Below, one piece after another: positions 1 to 8,094 of a stretch of 64,000 nucleotides of DNA; position 1 is the first letter of the stretch, and every line of letters starts with the position of its first letter. The DNA comes from Promethearchaeota archaeon (GTDB lineage: Archaea > Asgardarchaeota > Lokiarchaeia > Sigyniarchaeales > SOKP01), in assembly GCA_008080735.1 (NCBI GenBank), contig SHMW01000007.1:21315-85314 (forward strand), given 5' to 3'. The translations under genes were made by a program, and so were the position numbers. Under the pieces are notes generated by a model that made no database searches, had not been told where the DNA came from, and was given only the letters and a program-made list of their open reading frames with translations.

Positions 1-980
1 ATCGCCGAGAGATTTTTTATAATCACACCTCTTTTTGCCATTTCTAGCACGCCCGTAATAAGAACAAGAGTTACTAATAATGGTAGATTAACGGGAAACA
101 CATTTATCGCTCTGATTAGAGCATTGGAAACAATATCAATAACCGATATTTCGATAATCTCAGTTAGTAATAAAATACTTTTATAAGTGATTAAAATTGT
201 AAGCAGAATTATTGCTATTATCCCTAAAATATATCCTAATCGATTGAGCTTTTTTGTGAGAGGTATTTGCTCAAGTGTCCCCATTTGATTTAATGATTCT
301 GAGATATGTCCGATTTCTGTTTGAGCGCCGGTATATATTACCATTATTTTCGCTCGACCGGTATGCACAAAAGTTCCCATGAAAACCATATTTTGCTGTT
401 TTTGAATGGGAAGATCGGTATTTTTCAAGGTTGAATCAGACTTTTCCACAGATTCACTTTCTCCCGTCAATGGTGCTTCATTTATTGATAAATTCACGGT
501 GGAGAAAATTCTTCCATCTGCAGGTACTTTATCTCCTTGACTGAGTAATACAATATCACCGGGAACGATTTTTTTAGTGGAGATTTCTTGTTCTTCTCCA
601 TCTCTGAGAATATTAGCTTTTAATGCTGCAATTTCTTGTAAAGATTCTAGCGCCTTCTGAGCACGGTATTGTTGAAATATCGCAGCAAATGAATTTATGA
701 AGATTACGATGAAGGTTATTATCGTTTCCTCGATTGAACCAAATACAGAGATTATGATACCCGAAATGATGAGGACCACGATTAGAAAATTAAATAAAGG
801 AGCAAGATAAACTTTCCAGATGGATTTATCGATCTTGGGCAATTCATTTTTTCCATATCTCTCTAATCTGCTTTGTGCTTGTTCTTGAGTGAGACCATTT
901 TTTAAGTTCGTTCCAAGTGTCTTGCTTAAATCCTCGGGAGGTAAGCTATATGGGTTCTTTATATCTTCTGTTATGCTCAT
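1..980 (-). CDS. P-type cation-transporting ATPase (N-terminal part, cut by window edge)
   Basis: I translated this from the minus strand because the ORF track omits it. The start is the ATG at 978-980 and about 326 codons lie in the window. The product begins with a cation-ATPase N-terminal domain (SRLERYGKNELP), followed by two membrane segments, the actuator domain with the family TGES motif, and membrane segments 3 and 4. The phosphorylation (DKTGT) domain lies outside. In segment 4 the usual PEGLP cation-site motif reads PVNLP, so the metal-liganding glutamate is missing and the ion cannot be guessed as Ca2+. It lies 37 bp behind an HD-domain gene and is probably co-transcribed with it. 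The family is secure; the substrate is unknown. Confidence 0.88.
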   Translation of the reverse strand, partial: MSITEDIKNPYSLPPEDLSKTLGTNLKNGLTQEQAQSRLERYGKNELPKIDKSIWKVYLAPLFNFLIVVLIISGIIISVFGSIEETIITFIVIFINSFAAIFQQYRAQKALESLQEIAALKANILRDGEEQEISTKKIVPGDIVLLSQGDKVPADGRIFSTVNLSINEAPLTGESESVEKSDSTLKNTDLPIQKQQNMVFMGTFVHTGRAKIMVIYTGAQTEIGHISESLNQMGTLEQIPLTKKLNRLGYILGIIAIILLTILITYKSILLLTEIIEISVIDIVSNALIRAINVFPVNLPLLVTLVLITGVLEMAKRGVIIKNLSA

Positions 981-1017
981 AAGCAGACCTTATTCACTTA
1001 TAAAACTTTAATTTCAT

Positions 1018-1629
1018 CTATTTCATCTCATGGTTAATCTCTTGCTTGGCTTCTTTATAAAACGCCTCAACTATTCTTAAGCGTTTTGTCGCTAATTCTT
1101 TAGATTCGTCTAAAAATAATTTTTGGTCCAACTTCAAGATTTTATTATCCAAGTGTTCTATTACCTCATTAAAACTTCCCTTATTCTTAACCGTAAATCC
1201 AATCGTTCTATAAAGTCCAATGGCGCCTAATGCGTCCAATTTATCCACATCGGACAACACCATTGCCTCCAATGTTTCCGGTCTAAGATTATATGAAAAT
1301 GAGTGCGCTTTTATTGAATGTATAATATTTTCTATCTCATTCTCTTTTAGTTTGATATTTCCATTCTTAAAAAACTCAAGGGCCATTTCTGCAGAGATTT
1401 CAGCATGATTTTTTACTGAATTTTCATCTTCTTTGGTTCGACCGATATCATGCATTAAGGCAGCTATTCTAAGTATGAATAGATCTGCTCCAACTGTTTT
1501 TCCAATTTTGAGGGATAAATTGCAAACTCGCTTAGTATGTTTAAAACCGTGGATATCATCCTTGAAGGAATTATCAGAAGAGAATTGCTCGACTCTTTTT
1601 AGGATTTTTTTTCTTTCTGATTGTTCCAT
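1018..1629 (-). CDS. HD-domain phosphohydrolase
   Basis: This 203-residue soluble protein has the HD-superfamily metal site: an early His (DIHGFKHTKRV, about residue 27), the HD pair in AALMHDIGR (about residue 60), a third His in KNHAEIS, and a later Asp (SDVDKLDA). Such proteins hydrolyse phosphate esters or nucleotides, often as uncharacterised metal-dependent phosphohydrolases of the YedJ type. The substrate cannot be read from sequence. The gene precedes the P-type ATPase on the same strand. The ATG at 1629 is the first start after a stop and fits the usual family N terminus. Confidence 0.82.
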   Translation of the reverse strand: MEQSERKKILKRVEQFSSDNSFKDDIHGFKHTKRVCNLSLKIGKTVGADLFILRIAALMHDIGRTKEDENSVKNHAEISAEMALEFFKNGNIKLKENEIENIIHSIKAHSFSYNLRPETLEAMVLSDVDKLDALGAIGLYRTIGFTVKNKGSFNEVIEHLDNKILKLDQKLFLDESKELATKRLRIVEAFYKEAKQEINHEMK

Positions 1630-1795
1630 ATTATTCTAAGCACCGAAATGATAATAGATCTAATATATATGAATAATTCATTACTCGTTTAATCTATAAC
1701 TATTGATTGCTCAATAGAAATATTTAGATAAAGGATCTCTTAATGTTGCTTTTAAAAAGCTGGATAGCGTTTAAAGGAAGCAAATTAAGTGAAAG

Positions 1796-2740
1796 TTAAA
1801 ACTTTTCATTGAATCCATCAAATTGGTCTATTAATAAATCGGAATCTTTTCTATATAATACATTTAGCGCATAAGCCTGATTCGACAAATAGGTTTCTCC
1901 TAATAGTAGAGATACTCGTATATGATGGTCATTTTCACTAAATATTGGTACAATTGAATCCCATTTAGAAAAAAAGGAATAATTTTTGGTCAACTCTAAA
2001 GTTTTATCAAGAAGAACCATTTTTTTGGAATTTTTATCGATTTGAGTATCAATTAATTTCTGTTTTTGATTTTTAAAATAGGATTTTTTGAATAATTGGT
2101 ATCGTATACAAGACTCTTCGTTAATGTATTTGTAAATATAATAATCAAATGGATATAATCCGGGAATATATTTGGAATTCTTGGATAACTTGAATTTGAA
2201 TATAATTTTGGATACAAATTTATTGAGAAAATATATTGAATAGAACAACACAAAGCTGGGAAATAGATAAAAAAGTAATATGAAAGGATTTAAAAACCTA
2301 AAGAAAATTGAGACAATAAGAATACCTATTGAAATGAACATTAAGAAAGGATTTACCGCTCTATCAATGAAAAAGCGATATTTCTTCTTTGAAAAAGGAT
2401 ACACGATTGGAATCTTTGAGGCAGTGAGAAAATCAAAGAAAATATGGAGAAAATAAAATGCAGTCCCGATAATCCAAGTAGCAATTAAATCTGCTCCCAT
2501 TAGAAAAAAAAGAAATACACTAGGGAAGAATGAAATTAGAATAGCACCCACAATAGAATGAGAAACGCCTTTATGCGATAACAATTTAGAATTCCTAAAT
2601 TTGGGGATTATTTCAAGAAAAACATCCAAATCAGCTAAAATTGCCATAAATACCGCGTAGTAAAAAAAAACTATATCCATTCCTTTTAACAGATAACTAG
2701 CGAATAAAATAGCAATAATAAAGTGCGAAAAAAAGTCCAT
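1796..2740 (-). CDS. Membrane-bound metal-dependent hydrolase, YdjM/DUF457 family
   Basis: The 314-residue product has four or five hydrophobic segments in its first 170 residues. It carries the YdjM-type motifs: an N-terminal His (MDFFSHF), the acidic AILADLDVF segment and SHKGVSHSI, which matches the family's HRGxTHS. The C-terminal 130 residues are soluble and rich in Lys and Tyr. Members are predicted inner-membrane hydrolases of unknown substrate. The soluble tail is longer than in bacterial YdjM. The gene appears monocistronic, with AT-rich spacers on both sides. Confidence 0.72.
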   Translation of the reverse strand: MDFFSHFIIAILFASYLLKGMDIVFFYYAVFMAILADLDVFLEIIPKFRNSKLLSHKGVSHSIVGAILISFFPSVFLFFLMGADLIATWIIGTAFYFLHIFFDFLTASKIPIVYPFSKKKYRFFIDRAVNPFLMFISIGILIVSIFFRFLNPFILLFYLFPSFVLFYSIYFLNKFVSKIIFKFKLSKNSKYIPGLYPFDYYIYKYINEESCIRYQLFKKSYFKNQKQKLIDTQIDKNSKKMVLLDKTLELTKNYSFFSKWDSIVPIFSENDHHIRVSLLLGETYLSNQAYALNVLYRKDSDLLIDQFDGFNEKF

Positions 2741-2908
2741 ATCTCATTTAGGAAAATTGATATAAGAATTTTAAGTTAGTTCTAATATCTTATAATAATT
2801 CAGCACAGAAAATTTAGAATTAATAAAAAAATTTCTCTTATGTATTTCAAAACAAATATTCAAGCAGATTTCAAAACATTTTACGCTTTTTGACTTTGAA
2901 ATCCATCT

Positions 2909-3340
2909 TCAATATGAGATATCCCGGTCCTCTAAAAACGATTTAATTTTTTCTTCAAGTTCATCCCGTGCAGATCTAAATCGTTCAATTCTTTCTTCCT
3001 CAGAACCTTCAAATGCAGCGGGATCTTCAATATTCCAAAATAACCTCGTGCTCACTCCTGGCAGGGTGGGACATAATTTTTCAGCCTTTTGACATACGGT
3101 AATAACAATCCCGAAATGCTTCTCTCCTAAATATTGATCCAAATCTTTAGAGTAATGATCACTCATATCATATCCCTTTTCTTCCATAACTTTTTTAGTA
3201 AGAGGATGAATTTCCTTTGGCTCAAACCCCGCGCTGAATACATTGAAATAATCTCCAGCAAGTTTGTCCAAAATCGCTTCTGCCATCTGACTTCTTGCTT
3301 GATTATGAGTACATAAAAAAATTACACTCGGCTTTTTCAT
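2909..3340 (-). CDS. arsC: Arsenate reductase, thioredoxin-coupled LMW-phosphatase type (first copy)
   Basis: This 143-residue protein has the P-loop C-x5-R (CTHNQARS, Cys10-Arg16) and the redox pair Cys83 and Cys90 in VCQKAEKLCP. The spacing is nearly identical to thioredoxin-dependent ArsC (Cys10/82/89), which reduces As(V) to As(III) for export. The DPAAFEGSEEE stretch near the end is also typical. It is the last gene of the minus-strand arsenic operon, about 150 bp behind the candidate selenoprotein extension. A second arsC lies four genes' length upstream, and their sequences differ enough to suggest separate acquisition rather than recent duplication. Confidence 0.92.
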   Translation of the reverse strand: MKKPSVIFLCTHNQARSQMAEAILDKLAGDYFNVFSAGFEPKEIHPLTKKVMEEKGYDMSDHYSKDLDQYLGEKHFGIVITVCQKAEKLCPTLPGVSTRLFWNIEDPAAFEGSEEERIERFRSARDELEEKIKSFLEDRDISY

Positions 3341-3423
3341 AAATCAATCATCATTGAATTTAATTTAAAAATTACTTCTATATAATATATATTTTTAGGC
3401 GATTTACTCAATACAAAAATTTT

Positions 3424-3440
3424 TGAGGAGGCGATCCTCA
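3424..3440. repeat. Perfect inverted repeat between two arsenic-operon genes
   Basis: TGAGGA and TCCTCA flank a five-base GGCGA loop. On the minus strand the hairpin is followed by AAAAATTTTT. It lies directly downstream of the SECIS-like hairpin and before the arsC start at 3340. It could be a terminator, an operator or part of a longer SECIS region; the sequence alone does not decide. Confidence 0.55.
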
Positions 3441-3482
3441 TGTCGATCTCTTACTAAGATTTATTAAGAGATTTCATTCATT
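3440..3482 (-). other. Eukaryote-like SECIS element (candidate)
   Basis: Read on the minus strand, this RNA has AUGA, then exactly 11 nt, then AAA in an apical loop, then the return strand followed by GA. The helix AUCUCUUA/UAAGAGAU is perfect over 8 bp, and its base is flanked by UGAA and CGAC, which can form the tandem sheared G.A/A.G quartet of a kink-turn SECIS core. It sits in the 3' region of an ORF interrupted by two adjacent UGA codons. Published work on Lokiarchaeota describes eukaryote-like SECIS elements and several multi-Sec proteins. Helix I below the quartet is weak, so this remains a prediction. Confidence 0.62.
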
Positions 3483-3489
3483 TTTATTA

Positions 3490-3942
3490 TTAATCAAAAT
3501 AATGTCCAAAGTGTTCGTGGTTTTTTCCATATCTTTTATCTAAGCTATTTTTAAATTCAGCAATGTCTAACCTTTCCCGAATCTTTTCTCATCAACAACC
3601 AGGGTCAAGTTGAATATTAATGTCACTCTCTGGTATTAAGGAATAATCGGGATTTTCATGTAAAGGCATAAATTCTCTATTAGGGCCGTAGGCCATTATT
3701 CCCACATCATCATATATTTTATTGGTTTTCGGATTCCAGATTAATTGTAAATAGTTATAAATATATCCTTCGAAAATGGGGAAGATACAATCTTCTGGAT
3801 TATTTTTTATGTATTTGTCGACTTTAGCAATGGCTTCAGCTAGATTCGCATCGTCTTTAATTTGGACATTAAAAGATTTTCCTTGAGACAACCCACTATA
3901 GGGCATGCTTATACTAATTTTGATGGTTTTAAATTCAATCAC
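3490..3942 (-). CDS. Candidate selenoprotein with two adjacent Sec (UGA-UGA) codons
   Basis: The ORF track stops this at 3592, giving 116 residues ending DPGC. The stop is a double TGA, and the same frame stays open for 32 more codons of coding-like sequence (EKIRERL...FGHYFD) before TAATAA. Reading both TGAs as Sec gives a 150-residue protein with a Cys-Sec-Sec triad. A eukaryote-like SECIS hairpin follows at 3440-3482. The 116-residue part is unrecognised; its end (DINIQLDPGC) vaguely recalls the C-terminal strand of MoaD-like folds. It lies between two arsC genes, so a metal(loid)-binding or redox role is inferred. If there is no readthrough, the gene is 3592-3942. Confidence 0.6.
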
Positions 3943-4005
3943 CTTAAAGTTTCTTGGAATTCAAATAATTCTGTTTCTTTAACAAGTAAATAAAACTAAT
4001 TAAAA

Positions 4006-4431
4006 CTATTTGCTTGACCATAATTTGACCTTACTTTCTATTTGGTCACGTATTTTTCTAAAAAAAGCCAATTTTTCCTCCTCGGAGCCTTCAAACGCTG
4101 CGGGGTCTTCGAAAGGCCAATGTAATTCTTCTTGTACACCCAGAATAGTGGGGCAGGATTCTTTAGCACTCGAACAAACAGTAATAACAATATCAATATC
4201 AATTTTCTTCATTAATTCTCTTATATGCTTTGAGTTATGACCACTCCAATCGAATCCTGCCTCTTCGAGCACTTTTATAGTATATGGATGTATGGGATGC
4301 GGTTCTGTTCCTGCACTATAGGCATTATATCTATCATTTCCATATTTATTGATAAATGCTTCCGTCATTTGACTCCTGCATGAGTTCCCCGTACATACGA
4401 CTACTATATTTTTTTTACCCATTTGAATCAT
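4006..4431 (-). CDS. arsC: Arsenate reductase, thioredoxin-coupled type (second copy)
   Basis: This 141-residue protein has C-x5-R (CTGNSCRS, Cys13-Arg19) and the redox pair Cys86/Cys93 in VCSSAKESCP, followed by FEDPAAFEGSEEE. All are hallmarks of the ArsC/LMW-PTP fold that reduces arsenate using intramolecular disulfides and thioredoxin. The extra Cys18 inside the P-loop is common in some ArsC subgroups. It lies 31 bp behind the CxC thioredoxin-like gene, which could serve as its reductant (inference). The first two residues MIQ may be upstream of the true start, since a second Met precedes GKKNIVVVC. Confidence 0.92.
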   Translation of the reverse strand: MIQMGKKNIVVVCTGNSCRSQMTEAFINKYGNDRYNAYSAGTEPHPIHPYTIKVLEEAGFDWSGHNSKHIRELMKKIDIDIVITVCSSAKESCPTILGVQEELHWPFEDPAAFEGSEEEKLAFFRKIRDQIESKVKLWSSK

Positions 4432-4462
4432 CTCTCGTTGAATGTAATTTTGGGGGTATGTT

Positions 4463-4741
4463 TTAATTTATGAATCCTCTTTCCTTTAAAATCTTGGGTA
4501 ATTGTTTTTTTAAAGCATAAACTGAGGATATTTTTTTTTTTTCATCAATTATAATACATTTTTGAAATAATTTCATCTTCGCAGCTTTTTTGGAATGTAA
4601 TGATTTTGTATCGTGTTCAATATATTTTATATATGGTGTAAGGACTTCAAAAACGCGATTCATAAAATTTTCCCATTCACATGCACAAACTTGAAGCGGA
4701 ACATAAATATCTACTTTAACTTTTTCATTCTGGTTTGACAT
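4463..4741 (-). CDS. Small thioredoxin-like protein with CxC motif
   Basis: This 92-residue protein has one strand (VKVDIYVPL) followed by CAC (Cys19 and Cys21) and an amphipathic helix, the layout of a thioredoxin fold with a CxC rather than CxxC active site. I recall that thioredoxin-like (seleno)proteins called SaoT accompany HgcAB-like proteins in a proposed selenocysteine-assisted organometal (SAO) system. This may be the Cys version of that family, from memory and unverified. It sits between the HgcB-like ferredoxin and arsC, so it could reduce ArsC or shuttle metal(loid). The TGA-free reading frame shows no Sec here. Confidence 0.6.
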   Translation of the reverse strand: MSNQNEKVKVDIYVPLQVCACEWENFMNRVFEVLTPYIKYIEHDTKSLHSKKAAKMKLFQKCIIIDEKKKISSVYALKKQLPKILKERGFIN

Positions 4742-4768
4742 AAAAATCCTTCTTATGAATAATTAAAA

Positions 4769-5104
4769 TTAACAACAACATTCATTATTATTTTTCTTCG
4801 AACGTTTTCTAGCATCCCATAAGCACCCACACCCTTTTTGTTCTTGCATTATTATCGCGTGGGTTGGACAATTTCTCTCACATGCACTACATTCAGTACA
4901 TTTTTCAGGCTCACCGATATTATATGTCCCATCGTTTTCCTCTTTTAGAAGTCCAAATGGGCATATCTCCTCACACAAACCGCAACCGATACATTTTGAG
5001 GGATCTATAGCTATCTTTAAGTTTAAATTCTTCAAAAAACCTTCAATAACACTGCTAGAGTCACAACAGCTATTGTTTTTTTCTAATTTTGTCATTTTTC
5101 TCAA
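4769..5104 (-). CDS. HgcB-like 2[4Fe-4S] ferredoxin with terminal Cys-Cys-Cys
   Basis: The 111-residue product has two complete cluster motifs, CIGCGLCEEICP (residues 38-49) and CTECSACERNCP (69-80), then GCGC (91-94) and a C-terminal CCC. A CC pair also occurs near the N terminus. HgcB of mercury methylators is a short ferredoxin with two such clusters plus vicinal C-terminal cysteines. This gene lies 17 bp behind an HgcA-like gene exactly as hgcB follows hgcA. The likely role is to reduce the corrinoid partner and present metal or metalloid through the terminal cysteines. The substrate is not shown, and arsenic is as plausible as mercury given the operon. Confidence 0.78.
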   Translation of the reverse strand: MRKMTKLEKNNSCCDSSSVIEGFLKNLNLKIAIDPSKCIGCGLCEEICPFGLLKEENDGTYNIGEPEKCTECSACERNCPTHAIIMQEQKGCGCLWDARKRSKKNNNECCC

Positions 5105-5121
5105 AACATTATAGATTCTTA

Positions 5122-6786
5122 TTATAATATTATTATACTCAAAAGGGTAAGAAATAACCCAACACAGAGTAAAATGTAATTTAATTTTTTAAATAATGGA
5201 TATTCATTTCTAATTTCTCTTGGGTTTGTTGACATAGTATATCCGCTAAAAGACATTGTAGTGAAGAATCCAATCCATAGAAAAAAGATTAAATTTAGAA
5301 TAACGTAGTATAACGAAAAACTAAGAAACCACGTAACTATTCCAAGGGAAATTGTATTAATAATACCAAAAAACATACTTTTTAGAACAAAATTACGCGT
5401 AAAGTTAGAGAGAGGGTAAAGGAGAATTAATAAAAGATTTGGAAAGAGTATCCAAATTAAAAGATCGGCAGCCATCCAAGTTTTATTGATGATATTCGCA
5501 AGATCTAGGGCAAAAAGGATAAAAAATAGAATAATTAATGGAAGAAGAAATATTTTTCTCAAAAGAAATGTCGTATGTGTTATTCCCGCAGGAATCCGAT
5601 GTCGGAAAGTAAATTTGGCTCTCTTCATTTGCTTAGACTTCTTCTTTGGTTTTTTAATAAGGTATTCCTTCAAGTACCGTGACCATACTGGACCATATTC
5701 AATCTTAAATGGAAATATTTCTGAATGCTCTGGTAAATTGGGTTTTGAAAGCCCTCCGGCAGAAAGCTGGGGTAAAATGATAGTATTATTGTCAGTAATA
5801 TGTTTCACGCCTGTCGCTTCAACCGCTTCAAGTAATTGTTCATTACCAAAATCATCTCCTCTCGCAGCACACCAGACATTAATACCATTAGAGTCAATAC
5901 ATAATATCCATGCATCAATACCTTCTAAATCTCTCATAACTTTAATAAAAGTATATGCATAATTAGCAGTTGCAATAATCGGAGAATAATTATTTGGATT
6001 ACCCGATTTATATAATCCAGGTTCAATCGGAACATTATCAACCTGACCTGTCAATAGGCATCTCCAAATTTTTAGTTGTGATGAAATACCTTTTATTTTT
6101 GGTTTTTCTGGTTTATAATAACCCGGTTCATTCTTTTCTTCTTCAAATGATTTTTCTAATTCTATAGCTTGAATTGATCCGTGAGTCCATTTTTTTATGT
6201 CGGCTATTTTGAAACCAATCGGTTCTAAATAATCTTCAAAATACTCTAAAGGATTAGTTCTCTCAAGTTTTAATCTTCTTAATTTTTTATTATATAACCA
6301 CCTTTTCACCCAGAATGGAACCTTCCAAACTCCAGAGGGAATAAACTCTGCTGCAATTATTAATCGACCATCAGATTTTAATGCTTTCCACGCATTACGA
6401 AGAAAGATTTGTTGTTCCAACGGTCTTAGTTCTGATAACATAAAGGTACTAATGATTAAATCCTGAGAATCCTCTGGAACTTTCAAATCTTTAATTGTAC
6501 CAATTTGATATAGCAAATCTATATTATCTTTTTTTGGCATATTTTTCAAAGCATAGCTAATCATCTGATAATTTTCATCAAGAGCTCTGACTTTAGCGCC
6601 TTTTAACGCAATCTTTAAAGCCAAAATCCCAGTGCCGCACCCAACTTCTAAAACAGATTGATCATATTCAATCTTTTCTAAGATCCAGTTCTGAATTTTA
6701 ATATTTACTCCTTTTGTGAGATTAGTAAACTTTGAATCGTAATTTGCAGGTTCCTGCTCCAATTTTTGCATGTAAGTAACAGCCAT
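5122..6786 (-). CDS. Class I SAM methyltransferase fused to HgcA-like membrane corrinoid protein
   Basis: Residues 1-210 form a class I methyltransferase (motif I VLEVGCGTG, about 45-53). Residues about 230-375 match the HgcA corrinoid domain, with the cap-helix motif NVWCAARG (303-310), in which Cys306 would be the lower cobalt ligand, and the downstream YGPVW segment. Residues about 395-554 hold five hydrophobic segments, as in HgcA's membrane domain. HgcA transfers a corrinoid-bound methyl to Hg(II). The usual motif is N(V/I)WCA(A/G)GK, so the GK is altered to RG. The fused methyltransferase may charge or discharge the corrinoid. It lies 25 bp after acr3 and is followed by the HgcB-like ferredoxin. 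The organometal substrate is inferred, not shown. Confidence 0.82.
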   Translation of the reverse strand: MAVTYMQKLEQEPANYDSKFTNLTKGVNIKIQNWILEKIEYDQSVLEVGCGTGILALKIALKGAKVRALDENYQMISYALKNMPKKDNIDLLYQIGTIKDLKVPEDSQDLIISTFMLSELRPLEQQIFLRNAWKALKSDGRLIIAAEFIPSGVWKVPFWVKRWLYNKKLRRLKLERTNPLEYFEDYLEPIGFKIADIKKWTHGSIQAIELEKSFEEEKNEPGYYKPEKPKIKGISSQLKIWRCLLTGQVDNVPIEPGLYKSGNPNNYSPIIATANYAYTFIKVMRDLEGIDAWILCIDSNGINVWCAARGDDFGNEQLLEAVEATGVKHITDNNTIILPQLSAGGLSKPNLPEHSEIFPFKIEYGPVWSRYLKEYLIKKPKKKSKQMKRAKFTFRHRIPAGITHTTFLLRKIFLLPLIILFFILFALDLANIINKTWMAADLLIWILFPNLLLILLYPLSNFTRNFVLKSMFFGIINTISLGIVTWFLSFSLYYVILNLIFFLWIGFFTTMSFSGYTMSTNPREIRNEYPLFKKLNYILLCVGLFLTLLSIIIL

Positions 6787-6810
6787 TTAAACCTCTCTGA
6801 TGTATCTAAA

Positions 6811-7875
6811 TTATTTTTTATTTATCCTCCAAAAGCCTTTTCTTCCGAGGAATTTCCCTATATATACAATGGAGAGCATTATTGGAATCTCCCAAAAAAG
6901 CCCCATAGTTGTCCCAAGGGCAGCTATGCTTCCAACCCCGTATAATCCCACTGCAGTTGCGATTGCAATTTCAAAATGCGACGATGAACCTATTATTACG
7001 CTGATTATCGCCTCCTTATAAGCGAAGCCCAGAATTTTCGTAACCATGATGTTGTATAAGACAACGATAAAAAATCCCACCAACAAGGGGATAGAAACGA
7101 TGACCATTAATTGGGGATTGTTCAATAATACTTCTCCATTTAAGGAAAACAGAATAATTAATGTTGTCAATAAGGCTACGATAGAGATCTTTCCTACAGC
7201 AGGTTTATAGGTATTTTGAAACCAACTTTCACCTTTCGATTTTATTAAAAATTTTCGTGAAAGAATGCCTATTAAAAGTGGAAGTCCAATGAAAACTATT
7301 CCAGAAATTAGAAGTTGAGTCCAATCAATAGGGATATTCTGTATTCCCGTCAATAAAGACACCATAGGTACATATCCAATTATTATTGTAATCGTGTTTA
7401 TGCTAGTTGTCAATACATTCTGTTCTTGATTTCCTTTTGCCATCCAACCCCAAACTAGGACCATCGCGGTACATGGAGAACTGGATAAAAGAATTATTGC
7501 AACAATGAGCTGCTGATCCACTAAAAAAATGTTAGCCATTGCCAATCCGACAAATGGGGCAATTAACCAATTTGAAACTAACGTGGCGATGACGGGTTTT
7601 GGATCTCTTCCTATCTGTTTTAATTCTGAGTATTGAAAATTTAACATCGCAGGATACATCATCAAAAATAAGCAAATGCCTATAGGAATTGAGATCCCAC
7701 CTATTTTGATTGATTCGATGAATTCTCCTATTCCTGAAACCACTTGAGAAAGTAAAATCCCAATGAATATACATAGAGCAACCCACGCAGGAAGAAACTT
7801 TTCAAAATAGCCAAGTTTTTTTTCTCTTTCTTTTAGCTCTTCCTCAATAGTTACTGAATTTCTTTTTTCAGACAT
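6811..7875 (-). CDS. acr3: Arsenite efflux permease, ACR3 family
   Basis: This 354-residue membrane protein has about ten hydrophobic segments and the ACR3 signatures MMYPAMLNF (about residue 72), NWLIAPFVGLAMA and SSPCTAMVLVW, whose Cys135 is the residue required for As(III) transport in the family. ACR3 exports arsenite produced by ArsC. It is the first gene of the operon, so the methyltransferase-HgcA fusion, ferredoxin and both arsC genes are likely expressed with it. The N-terminal 20 residues are charged and cytosolic. Family assignment is firm. Confidence 0.95.
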   Translation of the reverse strand: MSEKRNSVTIEEELKEREKKLGYFEKFLPAWVALCIFIGILLSQVVSGIGEFIESIKIGGISIPIGICLFLMMYPAMLNFQYSELKQIGRDPKPVIATLVSNWLIAPFVGLAMANIFLVDQQLIVAIILLSSSPCTAMVLVWGWMAKGNQEQNVLTTSINTITIIIGYVPMVSLLTGIQNIPIDWTQLLISGIVFIGLPLLIGILSRKFLIKSKGESWFQNTYKPAVGKISIVALLTTLIILFSLNGEVLLNNPQLMVIVSIPLLVGFFIVVLYNIMVTKILGFAYKEAIISVIIGSSSHFEIAIATAVGLYGVGSIAALGTTMGLFWEIPIMLSIVYIGKFLGRKGFWRINKK

Positions 7876-8094
7876 AATTTTTTCAGATTTTCGATATATA
7901 TTTTCTGTTTATGAGTTTCATATTAGGTGAATTTATGCTCAGATTTAAATCTATCGATTTGAAATACTTGAGAAACTATAATGTTGAATATTTTAATCTA
8001 TGGTACTTATTCAAGAATAGTAAGAGCTAAGGTTAAAAAATACTCCATTATCAAACAGCAATTGAGGGAAAACGATCTATTGATAATAGGATTC

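Noticed and set aside
2822-2910. Readthrough of the TGA that ends arsC at 2909
   Set aside because: The frame stays open for a while, but the extension is low-complexity and not protein-like, and ArsC is full length without it.
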